Below are positions 53,737 through 61,463 of a DNA stretch of 64,000 nucleotides, piece after piece. The translations under genes and the position numbers were made by a program. The stretch lies in the NCBI RefSeq assembly GCF_020991275.1, contig NZ_JAJLQY010000003.1:615205-679204 (forward strand), read 5' to 3'. How positions within the stretch are numbered: the stretch's first letter is position 1; every line of letters starts with the position of its first letter. Under the pieces are notes generated by a model, which saw only the letters and a program-made list of their open reading frames with translations, had not been told where the DNA came from and searched no databases. This DNA comes from Actinocorallia sp. API 0066. GTDB taxonomy: Bacteria > Actinomycetota > Actinomycetes > Streptosporangiales > Streptosporangiaceae.

Positions 53737-53925
53737 GGCGGAGGGCAGGTCTTCGGACTCGTGGGCCCGGCACTCGCGCGCCACCTACCGGCCGTCGCTT
53801 CCCAGGCCCTTCGGCCCAGTGCTTCATGACGGCTTTCGTTCCCACTCACCGCTGCGGGGCAGTCCCGGACTCACACCGGGTTCCCTCTCACGTCACCCGA
53901 CCGGCCGCCGGGTGAACCTTCCGCA
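53737..53925 (-). promoter_or_regulatory. Cobalamin riboswitch controlling metE
   Basis: The minus strand contains the conserved pieces in order: GGGAACCCGGTGTGAGTCCGG, then ACTGCCCCGCAGCGGTGA (the B12-box region), GTGGGAACGA and finally GAGTCCGAAGACCTGCC. These are the hallmark segments of the adenosylcobalamin aptamer. It lies 139 bases before the metE start. Confidence 0.93.
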
Positions 53926-54098
53926 CCCCCAGCCTAGCCCGTCCACCCCGCGCCGGGGAGTGGCGTGTTCGATGGGCCCCGGGCCGGGGTGGGGGTGCCG
54001 GGGAGGGTCGGTTAAGCTCGGGCGGCGGCGCCACGGCGATGCGCCGGGCGAGATGTCGGACCCGGGTGGGGAGACGGGACGGCTTGAGGAGACCTGTG

Positions 54099-55748
54099 GT
54101 GAGGCACGGGCGGAGGGCGCCGCGCCGCTGGTCCCGTGAGTGGTTCGAGCGGTGGCGGTCGGCGCCGGTGTCGCGGGTCGTGCTCGCGCTCGCCCGGACG
54201 ACGACCTCGGCCATCAGGCTCCTGGACGTCCTCCCCGTCTTCGAGGGCACCGACGTGCTCGTGGTCTTCGCGTTCGACGGCGACTCGGCCTTCTCCGGCG
54301 GCGCCGAAGCCGTCGTGCGGGCCGCGGGATGGCCCGTGGTGCCCTGGCGCGAACTGCGCCACCTCGACCACGACCTCGTGCTCACCGCGAGCGAGAACAC
54401 CGATCTGAGGCCCGCGCGGGCGCCCGTGGTGGTCCTGCCGCACGGAATCGGGTTCCACAAGCTCGTCCCGGACTCCGGCTCGGCCGGGCACCGGATCTCC
54501 GGGCTCGTCCCGGGCCGGATCCTCGGGCGGCGCGAGGTGTCCCTCGTCGTCTCGCACGCCGCCCAGCGCGACCAGGTGGCGGCGCTCGACGAGCGGATGG
54601 GCGCGCGGTGCGTCGTCACCGGCGACCCGACGCTCGACCGGCTCGCGGCCAGCCTGCCCTACCGGGGACGCTACCGGGCCCGGCTCGGCGTGGGACGTGA
54701 GCAGCGGCTCGTCACCGTGACGTCCACCTGGGCGCCCGACGGGGTGTACGGGGCCAACGGAGCCCTGTACCGACGGCTCCTGGCGGAGCTCCCCGCTGAC
54801 GAGTACCGGGTCGCGGCAGTCCTGCACCCGAACATCCCCACCTTCGAGGGCCCCGCGCGCTTCGCCCAACTGCACGGCGACGCGCTGGACTCCGGGCTCA
54901 TCCAGGTGCCGCAGGACGAAGGCTGGCACGGCGCCGTCGTCGCGTCCGACCTCGTCGTCGGGGACCACGGGTCGGTCGGGCTGTACGCGGTCGGCCTCGG
55001 CATCCCGTTCGTCCTGGGCTCGCGCGGACGGTCCGTGGTGCCCGGCACGCCGCCCGACGACCTCGCGCGGCTCGCGCCCCGGCTCCGTCCCGACCTCGGG
55101 TTGCGGGCCCAGGTCGAGGAGGCGATCGACGACCACAAGCCCGACGCGCACAGGCTTCTCGCCGAGCGGATGTTCGCGTTCCGGGGCGAGGCCGCCGACC
55201 GTCTCCGCGCCCACCTCCTCGACCTGCTCGGGCTGCCCGTCCCTGAACGTCCGGCCCTGCGCCACCGCGTGCCCGACCCGCACGCCACCGTCCGGGGCCC
55301 GTTCTCCCACCGCGTCCACTCCCGGAGGACGGGCCCTCGCGCGGTCGAGCTCGTCCGCTATCCGCTTCCGGCGGCCTGGACGCGCCGTGACCCGCCACCC
55401 GGCTATCTGGACCACGCCTGCTGGTCGGAGGACGACCCCGGCCTACCGCCCGCCGACGGCAACTTCTCCGTCGCGGTCCGCACCCACCCGTCGTCCCGGC
55501 CCGACGTCGAGGCCTGGATGGGCGACCGCTTCCTCTCCGGCGCCGTGGTGGCCGCCGCCCCCACCCCCGAAGGCTGCCTCGTCGCCACCCGCTCCGGCAC
55601 CCTCCTCCACACCCCGCTCCCCCACCCGGAGCCGTCCCTCCTGGCCTCCGCCGTCTACACCCTCCTCCGCGCGAACACCCCCCTCCCCGGAGCCCTGACC
55701 GTCCACACCGGCCCGCACACGCACACCACCACCCTGTGCCCGCCGTGA
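54099..55748 (+). CDS. Unrecognised GT-B-like protein
   Basis: A 549-residue protein. The centre resembles CDP-glycerol transferase or epimerase-type GT-B folds: VVVLPHGIGFHKL, LVVSHAAQRDQV, then SDLVVGDHGSVGLYAVGLGIPFVLG. The N-terminus is basic and the last 130 residues are a separate domain. No signal peptide. Proteins of this sort are sometimes labelled translation initiation factor 2 in actinomycetes, which the sequence does not support. The GTG at 54099 follows GAGGAGA; GTG at 54096 is possible. A degenerate copy of its 3' end lies at 58940-59075. The start region 53926-54098 holds no other gene. Confidence 0.6.
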   Translation: MRHGRRAPRRWSREWFERWRSAPVSRVVLALARTTTSAIRLLDVLPVFEGTDVLVVFAFDGDSAFSGGAEAVVRAAGWPVVPWRELRHLDHDLVLTASENTDLRPARAPVVVLPHGIGFHKLVPDSGSAGHRISGLVPGRILGRREVSLVVSHAAQRDQVAALDERMGARCVVTGDPTLDRLAASLPYRGRYRARLGVGREQRLVTVTSTWAPDGVYGANGALYRRLLAELPADEYRVAAVLHPNIPTFEGPARFAQLHGDALDSGLIQVPQDEGWHGAVVASDLVVGDHGSVGLYAVGLGIPFVLGSRGRSVVPGTPPDDLARLAPRLRPDLGLRAQVEEAIDDHKPDAHRLLAERMFAFRGEAADRLRAHLLDLLGLPVPERPALRHRVPDPHATVRGPFSHRVHSRRTGPRAVELVRYPLPAAWTRRDPPPGYLDHACWSEDDPGLPPADGNFSVAVRTHPSSRPDVEAWMGDRFLSGAVVAAAPTPEGCLVATRSGTLLHTPLPHPEPSLLASAVYTLLRANTPLPGALTVHTGPHTHTTTLCPP

Positions 55749-55749
55749 C

Positions 55750-56937
55750 TCAGCCACGGGCCGGGGCGGGGGTCCGGAGGGCCATGAGGAGGGCCGTGAG
55801 GGTCAGGAGGGCGCCCGCCCACAGGACGGACGACGGGCCTGGGCCGTCCACCGCGAACCCGCCCAGCAGGGCGCCCAGCGCGATCGAGAGGTTGAAGACG
55901 GACACGTAGAGGGAACTCGCCGCCTCGGGGGCGTCGGGCGCGGCCCGCAGCGTCCATGTCTGGAGGGTGACGGGGACCGCGCCGTAGCCGAGCCCCCACA
56001 GGACGAGGAGGGCGGCGGCCGTCCAGGGCGTCGTGTCCACCAGTGCGACGGCGGCCATCGCGGCGGTCAGCACCACCGCGATCCCGGCGACCGTCGCGCG
56101 GAGCCGCCCGGCCACCAGGGCGCCCGCGACGAAGTTGCCGCAGATCCCGGCGGCGCCGAAGACGAGCAGCAGCACCCCGACGAGCCCGCCGTCCACCCCG
56201 TCGTCCTGGAGCACCGGCCGCAGGAACGTGTACGCGGTGAAGTGCCCGGTGATGACGAGCGCCGCGAGGACCAGCCCCGCGCGGACGGCGCCACCGCCGC
56301 GCACCACCCGTGGCAGATCACCCAGCCTGAGGACGCGCAGCGGCGGCACCGCAGGCATGAGCAGGACCATGCACACGAGCGAGATCAGGCCAAGGACGCC
56401 GACCGCAGCGAAGGCCATCCGCCAGCCGCCGTGGTCGCCGAGGAGCGTGCCGAGCGGGACGCCCAGCACCGACGCCGTCTCGACCCCGCCGAAGATGAGC
56501 GCGGTGGCCCTGGCGACGTGGTGCGGAGGCACCAGCCGTAGCGCGATGCCCCCGGCCAGCGACCAGAACCCGCCGACGCCGACGCCGATGAGGAAGCGGG
56601 CGGCGAGCACCACCGCGAAGTCCGTCGCGGCGGCGGAGACGAGGTTGGCCGCGCCGACGACGCCGACGAGCACCGCGAGCACGAGCCTGCGGTCGAACCG
56701 GCCCGTCGCCACCGTGACGAGCGGGGCCGAGACGGCGGCGACGAGACCGGGCACCGTCACCATGAGGCCCGCCGTGCCGGGTGAGACGCCCAGGTCGCCG
56801 CCGACCGGCGTGAGCAGGCCGACGGGCAGGAGTTCGGACGTCATGAGGGCGAAGATGCCGAGGGTCACCGCCAGGACCGCGAGCCACCCGCGCGTGGGCG
56901 CGTGCTCGGGGGCCCGCTGCGCGGGGAGCGCGGTCAC
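55750..56937 (-). CDS. MFS efflux transporter
   Basis: A 395-residue major-facilitator protein with 12 hydrophobic segments. The N-terminal pattern LAVTLGIFALMTSELLPVGLLTPVGGDLGVSPGTAGLMVT and LAARFLIGVGVGGFWSLAGG places it with AraJ/PbuE-like drug or sugar exporters. The GTG at 56937 gives the normal family start. It ends 1 base from the stop of the convergent GT-B-like gene and follows the AhpD-like gene on the same strand. Confidence 0.88.
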   Translation of the reverse strand: MTALPAQRAPEHAPTRGWLAVLAVTLGIFALMTSELLPVGLLTPVGGDLGVSPGTAGLMVTVPGLVAAVSAPLVTVATGRFDRRLVLAVLVGVVGAANLVSAAATDFAVVLAARFLIGVGVGGFWSLAGGIALRLVPPHHVARATALIFGGVETASVLGVPLGTLLGDHGGWRMAFAAVGVLGLISLVCMVLLMPAVPPLRVLRLGDLPRVVRGGGAVRAGLVLAALVITGHFTAYTFLRPVLQDDGVDGGLVGVLLLVFGAAGICGNFVAGALVAGRLRATVAGIAVVLTAAMAAVALVDTTPWTAAALLVLWGLGYGAVPVTLQTWTLRAAPDAPEAASSLYVSVFNLSIALGALLGGFAVDGPGPSSVLWAGALLTLTALLMALRTPAPARG

Positions 56938-56978
56938 GGGTAAGTCCCTGCCTTTCTTTCGGTGGATCAGGCGGCGCG

Positions 56979-57431
56979 TCAGAGGGTGCCGGGGGTCTTG
57001 CGGGTCGTCGTGTTCATCCGGTTCCACGTGTTGACGGTGAAGATGAGCGCGATGAGCTGGGCCAGTTCCTTCTCCGCGAACTCCTCGGCGGCCTCCTCCC
57101 ACACGGCGTCCGGTACACCCTCGGGCAGCCGGGTGACGGCCTCGGTGAGGGCGAGCGCGGCCCGCTCCCTGACCGTGTACAGGCTGGACTCCTCCCACGC
57201 GCTCAGCTGGTAGATCCGCCCCTCGGTCTCACCCGCCTTGCGCACCGCCGTCGTGTGGTAGTCGATGCAGTAGGCGCATCGGTTGATCTGGGACGCCCTG
57301 ATCTGCACCAGCTCGACCAGCACCGGGTCGAGGCCCTCGCGTGCCGCCGCGTCCAGCGCGAGCACCGCCTTGAACACCTTGGGGGCGACCTCGCCGAAAT
57401 TCATCCGCTCAGGGATCCGCATCGCTGTCAT
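56979..57431 (-). CDS. Carboxymuconolactone decarboxylase/AhpD-like protein
   Basis: A 150-residue helical protein with the redox pair C-x2-C in INRCAYCIDYHTTAVRKAG, the proton-relay His downstream and the family end FTVNTWNRM. Such proteins act as alkylhydroperoxidase partners. It is divergent from a MocR-type regulator by 46 bases, which probably controls it together with the MFS gene behind it. Confidence 0.9.
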   Translation of the reverse strand: MTAMRIPERMNFGEVAPKVFKAVLALDAAAREGLDPVLVELVQIRASQINRCAYCIDYHTTAVRKAGETEGRIYQLSAWEESSLYTVRERAALALTEAVTRLPEGVPDAVWEEAAEEFAEKELAQLIALIFTVNTWNRMNTTTRKTPGTL

Positions 57432-57477
57432 GCCTCCAACCTAGGAGGCGGGTTGACCCCGGATAGGGTGCATTTCC

Positions 57478-58905
57478 ATGGAAGATCCTTGGGTCACTTC
57501 GCCTGCGCCGGAGGCCGCGCGGACGGGCGGCGCCGGGGCCGACCTGCATCTTGAGCTGGCCGGACCCGGCGGCGTCCGGGTACGGCTGATGCGGGCGCTG
57601 CGGGAGGCGGTCAGGTCCGGACGGCTCGCGCCGGGGACACGGCTGCCGTCGTACCGGGTGCTCGCCGCCGACCTGGGGGTCGCGCGGAACACCGTCGCGG
57701 AGGCGTACGCGGAACTGGTGGCGGAGGGCTGGCTGACGGCCCGTCAGGGGTCGGGCACCCGGGTGGCGTCCAGGGCCGAGCCTCTTCCCCTGGCGCGGCG
57801 CAGCCCCGCGCCGCGCTCACGGAAGCCCGTTCACGACCTCGCGCCGAGCTCGCCCGACGCGGCGGCGTTCCCGCGCGCGGCGTGGCTGGCGTCGGCGCGG
57901 CGGGCCCTCGCCGTCGCGCCGAGCGAGGCGTTCGGGGTGGGCGACCCGCGCGGCCGGCCGGAGCTGCGCGAGGCGCTCGCGGAGTATCTGACGCGGGCGC
58001 GCGGGGTGCGCGCCGACGCCGAGCGGATCGTGGTCTGTCCGGGCTTCGCGAACGCGGTGCGGATCCTCGGCCCGCTCCTTCCCGGCACGGTCGCGGTCGA
58101 GTCCTACGGGCTGCCGTTCCACCGGGAGCTGATAGCCGCGTCCGGCGCCGCGACCGCCCCGCTGGTCGTCGACGAGCACGGCGCGCGGGTCGCCGACCTG
58201 CCCGCGACCGGGGCGGGCGCGGTGCTGCTCACGCCGGCGCACCAGTACCCGATGGGCGGCCCACTGGAGGCCGGGCGGCGCGCCGCCGTCGTGGACTGGG
58301 CGCGCACGACCGGCGGAACGGTCCTGGAGGACGACTACGACGGCGAGTTCCGCTACGACAGGCAGCCTGTCGGCGCCGTCCAGGGGCTCGACCCCGACCG
58401 CGTCGTCTATCTGGGGTCGGCGAGCAAGGGCCTGTCGCCCGCGCTGCGGCTCGGCTGGATGGTGCTGCCCGACCGGCTCGTGGACGACGTGCTCGCGGTG
58501 AAGGGCGCGCGGGAGTCCTGGTCGGGCGTGACGGACCAGCTCGTCCTCGCCGACTTCATCGCGCGCGGCGCCTATGACCGGCATCTGCGCCGGATGCGCG
58601 GCATCTACCGGCGCCGCCGCGACCGCCTCGTCGAGACGCTCGCCGCCCACGCCCCGCACATCACCGTCCGGGGTATCGCGGCGGGCCTGCACGCCGTCCT
58701 CGACCTGCCGCCGGGCACCGAACCCAGCACCCTCGCCGCCGCCCGCCGCCTCTCCCTGGCCGTCGACGGCCTGACCCCCTACCGCCACCCCAACAGCCCC
58801 ATGCCACCCCTCGACGGCCTGGTCGTCGGCTACGGCACCCCCGCCGAACACGCCTTCCCCACCGCCCTCAACACCCTCCTCGCCACCCTCCCCCCACCCC
58901 CATAA
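57478..58905 (+). CDS. MocR/PdxR-type regulator (GntR HTH fused to aminotransferase)
   Basis: A 475-residue fusion. Residues 25-95 are a GntR winged helix (LMRALREAVRSGRLAPGTRLPSYRVLAADLGVARNTVAEAYAELV-type sequence). Residues 110-475 are a class I aminotransferase-fold domain with the PLP Lys in LGSASKGLSPALRLGW and the Asp/Tyr of EDDYDGEFRYD. MocR proteins bind PLP or an aminated ligand and act as activators or repressors. The divergent AhpD-MFS pair is the likely target. The family is usually 450-500 residues. Confidence 0.92.
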   Translation: MEDPWVTSPAPEAARTGGAGADLHLELAGPGGVRVRLMRALREAVRSGRLAPGTRLPSYRVLAADLGVARNTVAEAYAELVAEGWLTARQGSGTRVASRAEPLPLARRSPAPRSRKPVHDLAPSSPDAAAFPRAAWLASARRALAVAPSEAFGVGDPRGRPELREALAEYLTRARGVRADAERIVVCPGFANAVRILGPLLPGTVAVESYGLPFHRELIAASGAATAPLVVDEHGARVADLPATGAGAVLLTPAHQYPMGGPLEAGRRAAVVDWARTTGGTVLEDDYDGEFRYDRQPVGAVQGLDPDRVVYLGSASKGLSPALRLGWMVLPDRLVDDVLAVKGARESWSGVTDQLVLADFIARGAYDRHLRRMRGIYRRRRDRLVETLAAHAPHITVRGIAAGLHAVLDLPPGTEPSTLAAARRLSLAVDGLTPYRHPNSPMPPLDGLVVGYGTPAEHAFPTALNTLLATLPPPP

Positions 58906-58939
58906 CACAAAGCCACCGCCCGCCCTACGCCATCCGCCT

Positions 58940-59075
58940 CCCCGCAGCCCCGGCGCCCACCTCCACACCAACACCCCCACCCGTGCCTCCTGACCTCCAC
59001 CCTCTACGCCTTCCTCCGCACCACCACCCCTCTCCCGGCCCCTCACCATCCAAGCCGGTCCACGGCCTTACGCCG
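58940..59075 (+). pseudogene. Degenerate copy of the 3' end of the GT-B-like gene
   Basis: From CGGCGCCCACCTCCACACC at 58951 onwards the bases align with the end of the gene at 54099-55748 (its positions of about 55595-55720). Peptides LLTSTLYAFLRTTTPLP and LLASAVYTLLRANTPLP correspond. A 6-base gap and a 1-base frameshift near 59035 break the frame, and a stop falls in the aligned frame. It is a decayed duplicate in the otherwise empty gap 58906-59099. Confidence 0.65.
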
Positions 59076-59099
59076 TCACGTTTCGCACCTGCTGGGCGG

Positions 59100-61187
59100 C
59101 TATCCCCGGCCTGCGCGGTTCCGTCCCGGCCTGGGTGCTTCGAGGAGAGCGCTCAGCTCCCGCGCGCGCGGGTGGCCCTCGTCCGCGTAGACCTTGAGGG
59201 CGGCCCGCAGATGGGCCTCCGCGTCCGCGCCGTCACGGGCGAGGGCGGCGAGCAGTTCCCGTGCCTCTGCCTCGTAGTGGGTGCCGCCCAGCTCCATCAG
59301 GGCGGCGTCCAGCAGCGCCGCAGCCTCCCGCCGCTCCCCGAGGCGCAGGAGCAGGCGGGCGAGCGCGATGAGCGCCCGCGCCGCCATCCGGTCGTCGCCC
59401 AGCGCGCGGAACCCCGCGAGCGCCTCCTCCACCTGGCTCCGCGCCTCGCCCGGCCGTCCGAGCGACACCAGCGGATCCGCCCCGAACAGCAGCGCCAGCG
59501 CCCGGCCCCGCCGCTCCCCCGCGCGCTCGTTGAGCTCCCGCGACGTGCCGAACGCGGCGAGCGCCGCGGCGGGGTCGCGCTCCCGCAGGACCCGGCCGCG
59601 GTGCTCCCAGACGGACGCGGCGAGCGCCAGGTCGCGCGGGGCGCGCCCGACCTGGTCCGCGTCGGCGGCCGCGAGCGCCGCCGCCCGCTCCGTCTCCGCC
59701 CACGCCAGGTCGGGTTCGCCCCGCGTCATGAAGACGCGCGACGCCGCCAGCCGCAACCTGGCCTCCGCCCGCCGCGCGCCCGTCGCCCGCGCCGCCGCCA
59801 ACCCCAGCTCACACACGGTCGCCCATTCGGCCAGGTACCTGTGGTTCAGGTAGAACGCGACGAGCGCCTCGGCGAGCTGCCAGACCTCGGTGTGCAGGCC
59901 GACACCCTGCGCCGCGCGCATCAGCGCGGGCAGGTTCGCCCGCTCGGCCCGCAGCCACGCCACCGCCTCCCGGCGATCCGCGAACGGGTCGACGGCCCCG
60001 GTGAGCAGCTCCGCGTGCGAGGCGGCGCGCTGGCGCTCCCCCATCAGCCGGCGGTCCGCGAACGCCGCCTTCCGCACGTCGTGGCGCACCGCGCGGGCCA
60101 GCGCCGCCCGGCGCTCCTCCGGCGCGTCCCCGGCGGCGAGCCCTGCCGCGTGCACCCTGACCAGCCCGGAGAACGCGAACCGTCCGCCCGGCTCCCGCCG
60201 GAGCAGATGCGCGTCCGCGAGTACTCCGAGCGCCCTCCTGGCCTCCGTCATGGACGTGTCCGCCAGGGCCGCCACCCTGTCGGCGGTGAAATGCGGGCCG
60301 GGAAGCAGCGTAAGCAGCCGGTAGAGGCGGCGCGCTCCGGGATCGAGCCGCCGGTACACGACGGTGAACGACGCGGACACTCCCGTGCCCCGGCTCGGGC
60401 TGAGCGCGCGCAGTCTCCGCCGCTCGTCCTCCATCTGCGCCGCGAACTCCACGATGGACGTCTCGTGCAGGTCCCTGACCTGGCTTCCGAGCAGTCTGAG
60501 CGCGTGCGGATGCCCCTCGCAGAAGCGGACCAGATGGGCCGCCTCCCGATGGGGGTCGCCCGCGACCTTCGCGAACAGGAGCCCGCTGTGCTCCGGATCG
60601 AGCTCCCGCAGCTCCAGATGCTCCGCGCCGTCGAGCTGGAGGCCCCTGAGCGAGCGCGAGGCGGTCACGAGGACGACGCTCCCCGGAGCGTTCGGGGCCA
60701 GTTCACGGATGTGTAGCGCCTCGGACACCCCGTCGAGCAGCACAAGGCACGGGTCTTCCGAAGTCATGCTGCGGTACAGGTCGCGCCTTCCCTCGACGTC
60801 CTCAGGCTGGTGCCTGTCGGCCACGCCCAGGCGTTCCAGGAGCGCGCCCAGCATGGAGAACAGGCCGGGCTCGCCACGCTCGTGGGCTGCCCCGCGAACC
60901 ATGAGGCTGCCTCCGGGGAACCGTCCCTGTTCCATCTTGGCGAGCGCGCGGGCCAGGAGTGTCTTGCCGATGCCCGGCGGTCCCGTGATCACCAGGGTGC
61001 GGATGCCGACGGCGGCCTCTGCGCAGCGCTCGCGCAGCCAGCGCAGCGGGTCGTCCCTGTCGGTGAAATCCCAGGGCGGGATCGGGATCCCCCTGGGGAC
61101 GGGCCACGGTCTCCGGCCCGCGTGCACCCCGCCGTGCACGTGCTGGGCCTGGACGACGATCTTCGCCTCACCGGAAAAGCGGTTCAC
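59100..61187 (-). CDS. NLR-like STAND NTPase with TPR tail and N-terminal amyloid-like motif (copy A)
   Basis: A 695-residue signal-transduction ATPase. The N-terminus is a short motif, NRFSGEAKIVVQAQHVHGG, then an NB-ARC module: Walker A ITGPPGIGKTLLARALA, Walker B CLVLLDGVSEA, and the GHPHALRLLG loop. A winged helix follows (RRALGVLADAHLLRREPG) and then TPR-like repeats (about 455-690). It should oligomerise on sensing a signal. Start: GTG at 61187 lies just before the motif with GGGGCGAG upstream, exactly as in its paralogue; the frame is open upstream but unlike the family. The paralogue at 61464 precedes it on the same strand. Confidence 0.85.
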   Translation of the reverse strand: MNRFSGEAKIVVQAQHVHGGVHAGRRPWPVPRGIPIPPWDFTDRDDPLRWLRERCAEAAVGIRTLVITGPPGIGKTLLARALAKMEQGRFPGGSLMVRGAAHERGEPGLFSMLGALLERLGVADRHQPEDVEGRRDLYRSMTSEDPCLVLLDGVSEALHIRELAPNAPGSVVLVTASRSLRGLQLDGAEHLELRELDPEHSGLLFAKVAGDPHREAAHLVRFCEGHPHALRLLGSQVRDLHETSIVEFAAQMEDERRRLRALSPSRGTGVSASFTVVYRRLDPGARRLYRLLTLLPGPHFTADRVAALADTSMTEARRALGVLADAHLLRREPGGRFAFSGLVRVHAAGLAAGDAPEERRAALARAVRHDVRKAAFADRRLMGERQRAASHAELLTGAVDPFADRREAVAWLRAERANLPALMRAAQGVGLHTEVWQLAEALVAFYLNHRYLAEWATVCELGLAAARATGARRAEARLRLAASRVFMTRGEPDLAWAETERAAALAAADADQVGRAPRDLALAASVWEHRGRVLRERDPAAALAAFGTSRELNERAGERRGRALALLFGADPLVSLGRPGEARSQVEEALAGFRALGDDRMAARALIALARLLLRLGERREAAALLDAALMELGGTHYEAEARELLAALARDGADAEAHLRAALKVYADEGHPRARELSALLEAPRPGRNRAGRG

Positions 61188-61289
61188 TCTCGCCCCAAGC
61201 GCGCGATCGACACCGGCATACGCCGCCAAACAATCGCTTTTACGGTACAGGTGGGTGACTCGTGGCCTCCATCCCCTTTTTCGGGATTG

Positions 61290-61309
61290 CGGAAATGGCG
61301 GCATTTCCG
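61290..61309. repeat. 8-bp hairpin between the two NLR-like genes
   Basis: CGGAAATG / CATTTCCG with a 4-base loop, in the 276-base gap (61188-61463). May end the upstream transcript or be an operator for the downstream gene. Nothing else is coding in the gap. Confidence 0.5.
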
Positions 61310-61463
61310 GCGATAATTCATGGGGGAATCGGTCGGCGAAAAAATGGCGCGGGACGGGTTTGCGGAGCTCCGGCGCGGGCATGCAGAGCGGCACATGGCG
61401 GCGGTGTGCCGCCCGGTGTTCGAGTGTTGTGGCGGGTGGTGTCGGATGTTTCGGCGTTGGATT

